Shown piece after piece: positions 49,842 through 61,484 of a stretch of DNA of 64,000 nucleotides. Within the stretch, counting starts at the first letter, position 1. Each line of letters starts with the position of its first letter. The position numbers and the translations under genes were made by a program. The DNA comes from Amaranthus tricolor (Eukaryota > Streptophyta > Magnoliopsida > Caryophyllales > Amaranthaceae): contig NC_080058.1 of the NCBI RefSeq assembly GCF_026212465.1, forward strand, positions 8,854,485-8,918,484, written 5' to 3'. The notes beneath the pieces were generated by a model. The model was not told the DNA's origin. It did no database searches and worked only from the letters and a program-made list of their open reading frames with translations.

Positions 49842-51280
49842 TACTCAAAATGTTCTTTGCATATACAAGTTTGAAGCAATTCATCCATAATGTAAACCCC
49901 CCTATGACTCCGCCATGCTTTCAGATTTGATAGATGGCTTCATTAGTTGCATTAGTTGATTGTTCTTGTGGGCTTCACCTTTCGAGCCCCATTGATTTTA
50001 GGACACAGGGCAAGGAAAAAAAAACAAACAAAAAAAGAATTTGTAAATTTAAGAAATTGGAAAATTTCCCCTTTCATCCTTTTTTAACCAGAATTCATGT
50101 CCGAATTCGACATGGTGCTGCATTGGCTGTTAATCTTCATGCCGTCTTAACGAACACGAAGGTGACGTAATCACGTTAAATGGTTGATCTACTTCCCTTC
50201 ATCACTTTCAGCAGGCAATTTTTTGTGTTTTGACAATCCAAGGTTGTGAAAATTTCTTGTATGATTCTGCTTCGAGCAACATGCTAATCATGTTATAAAT
50301 GAAAGTATGTGTAAACACAAAATGACCTCAAAGTATACAGCAGTGATTGCGGTTGATGATGGCCAGCTAAAGCTGTCTCTAGATGATTGATTAATGTTCT
50401 AGTGATGATGGCCAACTTGAGAAGCCGATCTCGGATGGTCTGGTGTGAAAATTAAAAAGGATGTATAAAAGGCATTAGGGTTCATTATGTACATGGTCTC
50501 AAGTCAAAAAAATGTGTGTATAAAGCTATTGTTTATTTGACAGATTCGTTGTTCGTCAAGCTTGTCGCTTCAATATCTGTCCTTGTTATGGAAGGACTTG
50601 TGGGCACTGCGCAGACTTGAGAGTTCAGTCGTGAAAAGTTCTGTTTACATCTAAGTACTAGTGGTTTATTGCTTGAAGTTATGCTCACTTTATGCACACT
50701 TTTTATTCTATGATCCGCGTGGGATTGGGATTTTGCAAGAAAAACAGAGTTGATGGAATTGTTGATATTAATAGCGGTTTTATTAGACGATCATTCGCAA
50801 TGTTAGTGGTTCTATTATTTGATATTTTCGGCGTTTCTCTTTAATACTTGAGGAGAACGTAAGCTGTTGTACCTAAAAGTAGTCGATTCCAATGTTTTAG
50901 AATGAAAGTATTTTAACATTATGGGACTAACTTTTTGTTGTATCCCTTCTATCTACACATTCCACGTGCACGTGACGGATCAAAAGATTTGTCCATCTCA
51001 TGGAGGAACCTAAGAATCATAAAGAAGGGGGAGTTTAAAACTTATTTAAATCCATTGCATGCATCTCTTTTTGAAGATTTGATAACATGCTAACAGTGTC
51101 CCCACATAAATTTATTTATGTTTCCATATATTATTTTATTCACTTAGATCAAAATGATATTACTTATCCAATTAAATACAGAGTAAATTTAATCGAAAAA
51201 GAAAATTCTTCGTATTATCATCATATACAGTTCATAGTAGCTATGATCAAGGTTTAAAGAAGGATAGAAGACGACATACC
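49842..51280 (+). other. 3' UTR of SNF4-like gene and gene-free flank
   Basis: The first few hundred bases after the TAG probably form the 3' UTR, with A-rich AAAAAAAACAAACAAAAAA at about 50018-50038. Further on there is no coding frame of substance and no clear transposon end. Confidence 0.4.
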
Positions 51281-51289
51281 ATAACCTTA

Positions 51290-51550
51290 CAACTAGTCTC
51301 TTGAGAGACTGTCTATTCGAGAGACGTATCTCAGGCTCAATCCATTAAAGATTAATGCCTACTTACTGTATTCTTAATGTCTACTTACATTATCCTTAAT
51401 GCTTACTTACCATATCCTTAATGTCTACTTTCAATATCTTAAATGTCTACTTATATCATTTTTATTGCCTACTTATAATATTTTAAAAAATACATAATGG
51501 GCGGGTCCAATTAGAGATGGTCTCTCAAAGAGATCGTCTGTCATAAAGGT
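51290..51550. mobile_element. MITE with GAGAC ends and internal TTAATG(C/T)CTACTTA repeats, copy 1
   Basis: The left end TCTTGAGAGACTGTCTATTC and right end GATGGTCTCTCAAAGAGATC are approximate inverted repeats. The interior has at least five direct repeats of about 23 bases containing TTAATGYCTACTTA. The same organisation recurs at 61985-62185. Confidence 0.65.
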
Positions 51551-51554
51551 TGAA

Positions 51555-51790
51555 GTGGTTTTGACATGTGAACAGAAGGACTATTGATGCGCCCATAAGA
51601 ATGGTAGAAAGCCTTATAATGGAGGGTAAGAGAAGTCGAGGTAGACCCAAAAGAACATGAGATGAGCAAAAAAAGATCAATTTGCGTGAGTTGCACCTCT
51701 CTGATAACCTAACGAGGGTTATGAGTAGTTAGAGGTGCCAAATCCGTATCTTAGACGGTTGATTTTTTCCTATCACTTACCTCTTTATGT
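51555..51790 (+). pseudogene. RTE-type LINE C-terminal fragment
   Basis: The plus-strand translation gives HVNRRTIDAPIRMVESL followed by GKRSRGRPKRT and a stop. RSRGRPKxTW is the well-known C-terminal signature of plant RTE-like reverse-transcriptase polyproteins. The Trp is replaced by a stop (TGA at about 51660). Sequence to about 52030 may be its 3' UTR. Confidence 0.55.
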
Positions 51791-52239
51791 CTTAGCTTTT
51801 AAATTTATTAACTTAATTTTTTTCTGCAACCTATTTATTTATATCTAATGGCTTAGCCCTAGTCCAACTTGTGTTATAATTGTAGGTACCTTCTCTTATA
51901 CGGTCTTAGTGTCACTCATCTCTCCATGTTGAATTCACTTTGTTTGAGATTTAATTGACTACACATATTTTTCTTTGTTCTCGCATTTGAAGACCCACAA
52001 ATTTGGTCTGTCCACCTTTCCCCTGGAGCTTAACTTTATATGAAAATACTAGATTAATGATTATAATTAGACTATAGACTCAAAAAATCTTCAAAATACA
52101 TCCCAAAGCCATGCTTTATAGCAAAACATGGAGTTCTAAAAAAAAAAAACATTGCTATCTTTTTGCACAAAAAAGATTTAACAACACTCTTACAAGCCCA
52201 AGATGAAATAAGGTGAGAACAACTTAACGTTCAATCACC

Positions 52240-52480
52240 CCAACAGTTTATAAGTTAAGAAAGTTTTGTAAAAAATCGTCACACCATTAGACAGACCCAT
52301 ATGATTAGTCTATTATAATAATTCATAATACTAAAATTATAAGTAATCACTTTAAGAAAACAAGTGATCACTATAAAAAATGACAACTTTTAACAATAAG
52401 TAATCACTTTAAAGTTATAAGTGATCAGTTTAAGATAATAAATGAACATCGGACTAATCCAATTTTATTAGGAAATCGGC
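52240..52480. mobile_element. MITE relic with AAGTGATCACTTTAA repeats, upstream of OHP1
   Basis: Repeated TAAGTAATCACTTTAA and AAGTGATCACTATAA words match the interior of the GAGACGGTCTCA-ended MITE at 63026-63270. The ends here are worn. It lies within 200-400 bases of the OHP1 start codon. Confidence 0.5.
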
Positions 52481-52648
52481 TCATTTGAGAATTTGTGTTT
52501 GAAGTGATGGGACCACCACATATAGCTCCAATTTTGTGTGAATGTGGAAGAATGATGTCCACAAAATTGGATTGTAAGTAGATTTAGTGGTACTCAACCA
52601 AACCTATTATTTGTGCCAGCTGCTTGGAGCTTAAGAGAGCGAACAAAA

Positions 52649-55386
52649 ATGGCTGCAATTCCATCATCCGCATTTCTGCCTCCAACAACCGCATTCAATC
52701 TCGCCCGTCACTTTCCTTCTTCATCCCGGCTTCCACCACTTCCTCGCCGTGAACACGTAACTTCCTTCACCGTCCAAGCTGCCAAGCTCCCTTCTGGCGT
52801 AAGTACCCTTTTTCAATTTCAATCCCAATCACAATTATTGCTTAAATTCAAAGAAAAAATCAAATTTAATCTAAATATGACTCCCGTACTTGACTTATTC
52901 ATAGATTTTAAGTGTGTTTGTACTACTTTGCAGTTGTTATGATTGTTATTAAGGGGCTGTATTAGGTTAACCCATGATTCTATAATGGTTACAACATTAG
53001 TAATGTTATGATTGTTATTAAGGGGCTATATTACGTTTTATTCCCATGCCACAAAAATCACGGAAAAATGTAATGGTGATGTGTAGAATCTGAGTTGGGT
53101 GTAGTTGAATTTGATAAATACCAATTATTTTGAGTACAAGAAGACTTGGAATTTAAAAATTTTACACCAGTACTCTATGCCATCAATTTTGATGTGTTTA
53201 GGACCAAAATAGGTCTCACCTTGTTGATTTTTATGATAATTTAGCTAGTTTATGATCTAATTAGGTTTAAAATAAGTCAGACTGAATTTAAATATAAAAT
53301 AGGCCTATAATAAGTCTCAATTTGATCATGAGTCAAAATTGAAGCGATTTTAAATTCTGTTTGTATTAGAAAACATTATAACTAGACTCGATTCCTTTTG
53401 ATTTTTTATTCGACCCGCATCCAATCTAGACTTATTAAGTCTATAAATTAGGTTAGTGTTTGTAGCAAGTTCAATGGACATTGGATTCATTAGCATTCCT
53501 ATGTGGGACATTCCATTATTACTTGTGGCTACCAAACAACCCATGAAAAATATTTTCTACTTGTCAAGTCATGCCAAGTGTTATTCTATGTATGGATAAT
53601 ATTTTTGGAAGAAAATGAAAGGGATGGGAAGAGAGGGAGGAGAGATTGATATATTTTCTTTTTAAATATCAAAATGATTTGTTTTGTTTAAGTGTGAAAG
53701 AGTTTTTCCTTTTAATTTCTCCATTTTTATCTCATTTTCTTTTGTATTCAAATGAGGAAAGTCCAATTCCTCAATCTCCCGGCCTTATTGATGCAATTGT
53801 GACTTGAGTAAATGTTGTTTGGCTCAAATTTTATTTTGAAATCTTTAATCATGGGTGATTCTCAAGATTTGTATAGAGAAAAAAAGTTATTTGGACTAAG
53901 CCATTTTAGTTAATTATTAATTTGACAGTTGATACATGCAAGAAATTTTAAATTGGAGCTAAATTGGTGAACCTTATTTATTTTTGCATTATTGTTTCCA
54001 TTTACTACCCTACTAATTTCATCTTATTATTTATACATATTGTCCTGTTTAGTAGTACACTTTTAAGTCACAATATTTAAACTTTTTTGGCCGTAACTGC
54101 TAATTCCAAACTCGTTAGATTCACAACACCTTCATTTCCTTCAAATTCCTCTATCCAAAAGTAATGTAAGAGTATAATTCATAACATAATCTAGAAGAAA
54201 TTTGAGTAGTAATATTGGTAGAGTAAAATTCTAGATAAATCATTCAAATTTAACTCCTGGCGAAGCCACATAAGGGGTTAGCAGGAGCTTGACTCTCGCG
54301 CTATACTTTCAATATCTATTTTTGCGGCCTATTTTCAAGTTGAGTCCTACAGATTTTTCAAATGTATATTGCTAGTTAAAGTTTTGCGTATGTTATTTGT
54401 AGTCTTGTGTTTTTTGGCTATTCTTTCATAACTCTTCTGCATTTAAAATTTTAAAATTGATGGTAACATAAGTAATTTTGGCAGGTGGAATTGCCAAAAT
54501 TACAACCAAAGTTCAAACCTCCATTTCTAGGATTCACTAAGACTGCTGAAATTTGGAACTCAAGAGCCTCTATGATTGGCCTCATTGGAGTATTCATCGT
54601 CGAACTTGTACGATAAGCTCTTCTCACTCATGATTTACTTTTAATTTTACTAATTGCTTGTTTTAAGTAAAGGTGAATAAAATTCAATTTGTTGTTTGTT
54701 TTTTCATAAAGTTAAATCAAACTAAATTTAATTCGATTTATAACCATTTCAAATTAAATTTTGTCATAGTTTAAATCAAATCAAATCAAATTAATTTGGT
54801 TTAAACTTTTTCAATCAAATTCAAACTAAATTTTTAACTAAATAAAAATCTAAAAAAACCAATATAGTAAATCAAAAAATTGAAAATCATAATAGCAAAA
54901 GTGAGGATGAAGAAAAAGAAATTTGAATTCATAAATAGTAGATTTGTTTTGTTGTAAGAGCACTTTTAATTTTTTGTTAGAGTAGTCTAATAAAGTTTTT
55001 CTTGCCTTTAGGTTGCACAAGATTTACTGCGGTTTAGCCTAATTTTAGCTCCTATCTTATCCTGATCCAAATTAAAAGATTTTGGTTTTGAAATTTTCAA
55101 TCATAAAAAATCCAAATTTCTTCATTAAGAATCAAAATCATATTTCTTATTTGATTTGGATGGATTAAGTTTACATATTTTATTCGAATAACTTTCATCC
55201 CTATATCAAAACACACAATCAACATTTAACGCTACAATTTGGCATGTGAGATGGTTTTACTTCAATTTGATCATCTTTATCTAAAGTTGATTCATTGATG
55301 AGTGTTTGTTGTCTCAGATAATGAACAAGGGAATACTTCAAACCATAGGTGTCGATGTCGGGAAAGGACTCGACATTCCGCTCTGA
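52649..55386 (+). CDS. OHP1: One-helix protein OHP1, thylakoid
   Basis: Three exons, 52649-52798, 54485-54607 and 55318-55386, encode 113 residues, the usual length for plant OHP1. Residues 1 to about 40 are Ser/Pro/Arg-rich without acidic residues and look like a chloroplast transit peptide. The mature part contains AAKLPSGV, then KFKPPFLGFTKTAEIWNSRA. The chlorophyll-binding signature ExxNxRxxM is E72-N75-R77-M80, leading into a single membrane helix (SMIGLIGVFIVELIMNKGIL). The protein ends VGKGLDIPL. OHP1 pairs with OHP2 and binds pigments to help assemble the photosystem II reaction centre. An in-frame ATG lies upstream at 52613, but the start at 52649 matches the family. Intron 2 carries a GGGATGAAA-ended repeat (54672-55203). 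Confidence 0.93.
54672..55203. mobile_element. hAT-like repeat in OHP1 intron 2
   Basis: The left AGGTGAATAAAATTCAA and the right TTATTCGAATAACTTTCATCCCT approximate an inverted pair. The interior is packed with AAATCAAATCAAATTAATTTGG-type words, as at 38858-39370. Class uncertain. Confidence 0.4.
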
Positions 55387-56069
55387 AGACCTAATTTTCA
55401 TGTATTATACTTTTACTACTTACTATATATACACTTAAATTGTACATCTTTTTAACAAGTTTTTCTAGATTTTTATTCTTAAATTCTTAAGTTTTCTATA
55501 TTATCCAACAATTTAAAGTAACACCACTCATTTCTAGAAGTACTTTCATTTCTCATATTCATATTTATTATTATTATCATTTTTACTAATTAACACATCT
55601 ATAAATATGAATATTCAGTGTAATTTTAATTTATAAAAAACCTTTTATTTCCTAAAATAACACATATAAATTAAAAAGAAATAACAATTTACTATGTTCA
55701 TAGTTTTCATATTACACTTACTAGTTTATCTCACAATGAATAACCCATCAATGCTCCATGCTTTTTATTTTTCCATAACAAGAAGCATAAACAAATCAAA
55801 TTAAATAGAGAATAAGTAATCAAATTCCAAGCTAAAGCTATAAAATGTAGAGATCTCAGCTTCAAATTGATATACTGTTAGGAATGCCTCTACCAGTAAT
55901 TCCAGGTTCACTTGAAGGATAAAGCAATGTGTATGGCAACATCATGGGACCCACACGATTTTTCAAACTTTCATCTTTGTTCCTTTCTATAATCTCGTCT
56001 TCAATTTTCTCCAATTTTTTTCCAAATTTCTCAAATGCTTCTAATGCTACATTATCTGTTGTCCATTCA

Positions 56070-56354
56070 TATTGGGAATAATATATATCCACCTTCAGCT
56101 GGATAACATTTAACAAAGGCTACCACTCCTTTTTATCCACATGTATATATATATGTTTTTTGTATTATAAGTGTGTAATGTAAGATTTTAAATCAGATAA
56201 AAAATAAAATTCAAGAATAAGAAAACAGAGGAGCATCCCTCCTTCACACAAAAGCTTGGTTACATGAATGTATGGCTGCCTCCTTCTTCCTTTCTCTTCT
56301 TCCTTTTCTTCTTCTCTGAAATTCGTTCACAATGCAATCCAGTGAACTTCATCA
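56070..56354 (+). repeat. 5' LTR of the copia element
   Basis: 285 bases, starting TATTGGGAATAATATATATC and ending CAGTGAACTTCATCA. The internal TA tract is only 11 bases (56144-56154). A CT-rich stretch near 56283-56315 is about 13 bases longer than in the 3' LTR. Confidence 0.93.
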
Positions 56355-56366
56355 TGGTATCAGAGC
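56355..56366 (+). other. Primer-binding site
   Basis: TGGTATCAGAGC, the canonical copia site complementary to the 3' end of initiator tRNA-Met, directly abuts the 5' LTR. Confidence 0.95.
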
Positions 56367-56641
56367 CAACTGATTTGCGCTCGCTAAAAGGATTCATCCA
56401 TAGATTCATTTTCTGGTATTTCGTTTAAATTTTCTTGTGTTTTTTTGCTTTAAAGAATTTCTGATAGTTTCTTCTGGATCTCGTTCATTTCCTCCCCTCT
56501 TTCTTGTGACATTAACGGCTATAACCTTCTTTTACCTGTTTCTTTCACATTCTATGTGATTGTTTTCCTTTTCATCCTCAATTCTTGATAAATCGTTTTT
56601 TTTTAAAAACCCTAATTTTCTTGATTTTTTTAAAAATCATT

Positions 56642-57646
56642 ATGACTGATCATACCACAACAAAATTATCTCTCAATTCTAATCCATCTAGCATATATTA
56701 CATTCATCCATCTGAAAATTGCACAAATCCTTTGAGTTCTATCAAGTTTAGTGGTAATGGCTTCACTGATTGGAAACGTTCTGTTGTCATTACGCTTTCA
56801 GCCAGAAACAAACTCGGTTTCCTTAATGGAGATTATCCTGAACCTGAGCCTAACACACCTGAACATGCTGCTTGGATTAGATGTAATGATTTAATAATTT
56901 CTTGGCTTCTTTACTCTTTGGATACACAAATAGCCAAATCTGTGCTTTACTTCAAAACTGCTTCAGAGATTTGGATTGATCTTGAAGAAAGATTTGGTTA
57001 TACATCTGGAGCCCAATTATATGATCTTGAACAACAATTATATGAATTACATCAAGGAACACAATCCATTTCTGAGTATTACACTAAACTCAAGGTCCTA
57101 TGGGATGAATTGAATTCAGCATTTCCTCTACCAACCTGCACTTGTAACAAATGCACATGTAACCTCACTCAGAAGATTTTCAAGTCTCAACAAGATCAAA
57201 GACTCATCCAATTTCTGATGAAAGTCAATGAACATTTTACTCATGTTAGAAGCAGTATCCTAATGCAACAGCCCCTTCCTCCTGTTTCCCATGCTTACAG
57301 ATTACTTGCACAAGAGGAAAAACACAAAGAAATGATAAATCAATCTGCATCTTCAACTGATCACATGGCATTCAATGCTCAGAGATCCTTTTCCCTCAAG
57401 CCATATTCAGCCAACAGAACCTTTACTAGCAGCAACCAACAGAAATTCAATGGAAATTCTGGTCCTAGTCAAAGGCACAATGCTGGCAATTTTGACAACC
57501 AACAAAGATACAACAACAAGAGACCAAGTTCTTCTTACTACTGCACACATTGCAAGGTCCATGGGCATAGTAATTCAAGATGCTTTGAACTACATGGTTA
57601 TCCTCCTGGTTTAAAAGCTTCAAAAACAAAAATATTGCTGCTTTAA
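56642..57646 (+). CDS. gag: Copia gag polyprotein
   Basis: The ATG at 56642 begins MTDHTTTKLS, a better start than the frame's first ATG at 56585, whose extra residues are low-complexity FLKTLIFLIFLK. The product is 334 codons. Gag landmarks are SSIKFSGNGFTDWKRSVVI, ARNKLGFLNGDYPEP, WIRCNDLIISWLLYSL and the zinc knuckle CTHCKVHGHSNSRC (CX2CX4HX4C) near the C-terminus. The frame stops at 57644-57646, but pol-like sequence continues in the -1 frame from a TTTAAAA heptamer at 57610-57616. Either a one-base indel has broken gag from pol, or this is a -1 slip site. Single-frame gag-pol is usual in plant copia elements, so an indel is more likely. Confidence 0.9.
   Translation: MTDHTTTKLSLNSNPSSIYYIHPSENCTNPLSSIKFSGNGFTDWKRSVVITLSARNKLGFLNGDYPEPEPNTPEHAAWIRCNDLIISWLLYSLDTQIAKSVLYFKTASEIWIDLEERFGYTSGAQLYDLEQQLYELHQGTQSISEYYTKLKVLWDELNSAFPLPTCTCNKCTCNLTQKIFKSQQDQRLIQFLMKVNEHFTHVRSSILMQQPLPPVSHAYRLLAQEEKHKEMINQSASSTDHMAFNAQRSFSLKPYSANRTFTSSNQQKFNGNSGPSQRHNAGNFDNQQRYNNKRPSSSYYCTHCKVHGHSNSRCFELHGYPPGLKASKTKILLL
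57610..57616 (+). other. Gag-pol frame junction with slippery-type heptamer
   Basis: In the gag frame the bases read T TTA AAA, which fits the X XXY YYZ pattern of -1 frameshift sites. Gag-like coding resumes in the -1 frame immediately after it. No obvious downstream stem-loop was seen by eye. This may be coincidence at a mutated site. Confidence 0.4.
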
Positions 57647-57705
57647 CTCAACAGACCTCTGATTTACAAGACTCTTCTGATAATCCAAAAAATGCTACTA
57701 TTCCT

Positions 57706-60700
57706 ATGGATGAATACAAATACCTTTTACAATGTATGCAGAAGCAGGAAACACCACAGTCTCAGACTTCTCCATCTCACCTTCTCCAGTCAGCTCGAGC
57801 ACAATTAGCGGGTAAGATATGTCTGTTATCTTGTATGAGGTCATCTTGGATCTTGGATAGTGGAGCAACAAATCATTTTTGTTCAGATCTCAATTTTTTT
57901 AATGAATGGCAATCTGTTGATGGTAATGAAAACTTTATCACCATACCTAATGGAACTAAAATACCAGTCAAACATGTTGGCACTGTGAATTTATCTGATA
58001 AACTAAAACTTCTCAATGTGCTTCATGTACCTGATTTTGAATTCAACCTCATTTCTGTACACAAGTTATCTACTGATCTTGATTGCAAAATCACCTTTTC
58101 TGGTGACAAGTGTTTCCTCCAGACTCAGAAGCAGAGAGAGCCAGCACTTCTTCTTGGTAGGTTGAAGGGTGGTCTTTACCATATTGAAGATACTTTCTGT
58201 TACAAGGAATCTCACTCACCAGTTCAATCTTATGATTCAAGCAAGTGTTTAAATGCTACTACAGAAGCACAGTTATGGCACATCAGACTTGGTCACCTTC
58301 CCTTTAAACAAGTAAAATTTCTTTTTCCAAATCAACTGAAAACAGAAGACACCATCTGCAAGATTTGTCCTCTAGCTAGACAAACTAGAATTCCTTTTGA
58401 AAATAGTTCAATAAAGAGTGTGAAGCCTTTTCAGTTGATACATGTAGATTTATGGGGACCTTACAAGGTAAAGAATCATAATGGGTGCAATCAATTTGTG
58501 ACTATTGTGGATGATTACACTAGGCATGTATGGATTACATTGATCAAATATAAATCTGATGTATTTTCAGTTTTGAAGAATTTTATTCAATATGTTGAAA
58601 CACAATTCTCATCCACTGTTATGTGCTTAAGAAGTGATAATGCTAAAGAAATTAAGGAAGGAGAAATGAAAATGTTTTTGCTGACTAAAGGTATCATACA
58701 TCAAACAAGTTGCCTTGAGACTCCACAGCAAAATGGAGTCGTTGAGAGAAAGCATAGGCATCTCCTTGAAACTGCAAGAGCTCTACACTTTCAAGCCAAG
58801 TTACCATCAAAGTTCTGGGGAGAATCCGTGCTATGTGCTGCTCATATCATCAATAGAATGCCTCTTAGAAGTATAAACCACAGCTCCCCTTATGAAAGAT
58901 TATTTGGGCAAAAACCTTCCTTACAGCATCTCAAATGCTATGGGTGCCTCTGCTTTACCTCCACTTTGTCCAATAATAGAACAAAGTTTGACATAAGGGC
59001 AAGACCATGTGTTTTCATTGGATATCCACCACATCAAAAGGCTTACAAGGTACTTGATCTCCTCACCCACACCATACATATTTCTAGAGACATTGTTTTC
59101 CACGAGCAAAACTTTCCTTTCCACAACAATAACCCAACTTCTGATCATACACCCTTCCATGACTTTTTCTTACCTCATATCACTTCCCCTTCACCTGGCA
59201 CTCTAGATGATGAACCTGATATTTTTCAAAATTTTGCTCCTATTGTTGACATTAATCATCCTCCTTTGCCTACTGAATCATCAAATGACTCCTCTGCAAT
59301 TCCTACTGATCCTACCATTTCATCCCCTCAAACAAGGCAATCTACTAGAATACACAAAACCCCTTCATACCTCAGTGATTATCTTTGTTCAACCATTTCT
59401 TCTACCAATCCCAAATGTAACACAGTAGAATATTCTAGCCTACCTCAGCAACATCAAGCTCTGTTAGTCCACAATTCCCAAATTTCTGAACCCACATCCT
59501 TCCTGGAAGCAGCCTCAGATCACAATTGGATTACAGCCATGGAGCATGAATTGCAAGCCCTGAAAGCTAATGACACCTGGGACGTTGTGCCTTTACCAGT
59601 AAATAAGAAACCCATTGGATGTAAGTGGGTATACAAGCTCAAACTCAAATCTGATGGCAGCATTGAAAGGTTCAAAGCTAGACTAGTGGCAAAGGGGTTT
59701 ACACAAAAATATGGTGTTGACTTTGACGAAACCTTCTCACCTGTCATCAAGATGACCACCATTAGATGCCTTTTAGCCCTTGCAGCACAGAAAACTTGGG
59801 ATTTGCATCAATTAGATGTAAATAATGCTTTTCTTCATGGAGACTTACATGAAGAGGTTTATATGAAGATGCCTGAAGGAGTTCCAAATCTAGGTGGATA
59901 CGTTTGTAAATTAAAAAAATCCATCTATGGTTTAAAGCAAGCTTCAAGACAGTGGTTCTCTAAATTGGTTCAGGAGTTACAAACTCAAGGCTTCATTCAA
60001 TCCAAAAATGACTACTCTCTATTCATCAAAAGGGAAGGTGATCAGCTAACTTTAGCTGCTGTTTATGTAGATGACATCATCCTCATAGGAAATCACACAC
60101 CCACCATTCTGGCATTAAAGCATCATTTACACACAACCTTCAGCATCAAAGACTTAGGTAATCTTCATTTCTTCTTAGGCATGGAAATATGCAAAACCCA
60201 TGCAGGTATTGTCCTAACCCAACAAAAATTCACCAAGGAATTACTCCAATTCAGTGGTCTTGACCTATCTCGAAGAACTACCACCCCACTTCCTTCATCC
60301 TTCAAATTACACCCTAACATAGGCACTCCTTATTCTGATCCAGCTTTTTACAGATCCCTTGTTGGAAAATTAAATTTCCTTACCCACAGCAGGCCTGACC
60401 TTACCTTTGCTGTCCAAACCCTGAGTCAATTCATGCAGAACCCTACAATTCTTCATATGAAGGCCTTACACCACACACTAAGATATGTTGCTGGTTCCAT
60501 TGGTCAAGGTATTCTCCTAAAGGCTGGTGAACGCCTCTCCCTTGTTGGATACTCAGATTCAGATTGGGCTACTTGCCCTACTACTAGAAGATCTATAACT
60601 GGATATCTTGTGCTATTTGGAGGATCCCCAGTTTCATGGAAAAGAAAGAAGCAATCTACCATTTCCAAATCCTCCTCAGAAGCAGAATATCGTGCTATGG

Positions 60701-60837
60701 TTGCAGTGGCTTCTGAAATCACTTGGTTAGTGCGTTTACTAGATGAAATTGGAGTATCAAATTTACAACCTGTCACTATATATTGTGATAATCAATCAGC
60801 CATCAGCATTGGCAAAAATCCTGTCCATCATGAGTGA
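57706..60837 (+). pseudogene. pol: Copia pol polyprotein (protease, integrase, RT, RNase H), premature stop
   Basis: Coding similarity starts before the first ATG at 57706, in the frame shifted from gag. Domains in order: aspartic protease with DSGATNHF (D51-S-G), the GAG-pre-integrase LWHIRLGHLP, integrase core with HVDLWGP, TIVDDYTRHVW, RSDNAKE and ETPQQNGVVERKHRHLLETA (DDE residues present), and reverse transcriptase. In the last, KWVYKLKLKSDG, FKARLVAKGF and YVDDIILIG carry the catalytic DD. RNase H has YSDSDWATC and SSSEAEYRAM. A TGA at 60835-60837 interrupts RNase H after PVHHE, where the reading frame otherwise continues for about 60 codons to the polypurine tract. The TGA is where an Arg codon (CGA) would be expected, consistent with a CpG C-to-T change. 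The element is therefore probably non-autonomous. Confidence 0.92.
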
Positions 60838-61019
60838 ACAAAACACATTGAAATAGATGCCCATTTCACTCGAGAAAAGGTTCTTGAAGGTTTATTGCAG
60901 CTGCACTACCTTCCCACTTCTCAACAGTTAGCAGATGCATTCACCAAAAACTTGTCTGCAACACATCTCCAGTATTTGATGACCAAGCTAGGTCTAGTTC
61001 AATCCACCATCCCTAGCTT

Positions 61020-61028
61020 GAGGGGGGG
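61020..61028 (+). other. Polypurine tract
   Basis: A GA followed by seven G directly precedes the 3' LTR, the expected site of plus-strand DNA priming. Confidence 0.9.
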
Positions 61029-61099
61029 TATTGGGAATAATATATATCCACCTTCAGCTGGATAACATTTAACAAAGGCTACCACTCCTTTTTATCCAC

Positions 61100-61184
<85 letters not shown>

Positions 61185-61368
61185 TTTTGTATTATAAGTG
61201 TGTAATGTAAGATTTTAAATCAGATAAAAAATAAAATTCAAGAATAAGAAAACAGAAGAGCATCCCTCCTTCACACAAAAGCTTGGTTACATGAATGTAT
61301 GGTTGCCTCCTTCTTCCTTTTCTTCTTCTCTGAAATTCGTTCACAATGCAATCCAGTGAACTTCATCA
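61029..61368 (+). repeat. 3' LTR of the copia element
   Basis: 340 bases, the same ends as the 5' LTR. The TA tract is 79 bases (61103-61181) against 11 in the 5' LTR, which explains the length difference. Outside this and one CT-rich indel I count two substitutions (GAGGAG/GAAGAG and GGCTGCC/GGTTGCC). Confidence 0.93.
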
Positions 61369-61484
61369 ATTCATGAGTCTCTCTTTTTCCTACATAAACC
61401 TGTTTCATAACAAACAAAACATTACTATCAATTTAATTGTTCAAATTATATAAAGTTATATTATAAAAATATTCATTAAGAGTT

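Larger units (their letters stand above)
56070..61368 (+). mobile_element. Ty1/copia LTR retrotransposon, nearly complete, recent
   Basis: The element has all parts. The 5' LTR is 56070-56354. A primer-binding site TGGTATCAGAGC (56355-56366) complementary to initiator tRNA-Met follows it directly. Then come gag, pol, a polypurine tract (61020-61028, GA then seven G) and the 3' LTR 61029-61368. Target-site duplications ATTCA flank it (56065-56069 and 61369-61373). The LTRs begin TATTGGG, not the usual TGTTGG, and end CATCA. They differ by only about two substitutions outside a TA-tract and a CT-rich length change, so the insertion is young. It lies in the last exon of a lipoxygenase gene, in the opposite orientation. 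The gag and enzyme order resemble the Ale/Retrofit-like group, but the lineage is a guess. Confidence 0.95.

Noticed and set aside
52613..52648. Upstream in-frame ATG of OHP1 (MPAAWSLRERTK extension)
   Set aside because: The added residues are not expected in the family, and the start at 52649 gives the usual transit peptide and length.
58921..60776. Antisense frames within copia pol
   Set aside because: Shadows of the conserved pol frame on the plus strand.
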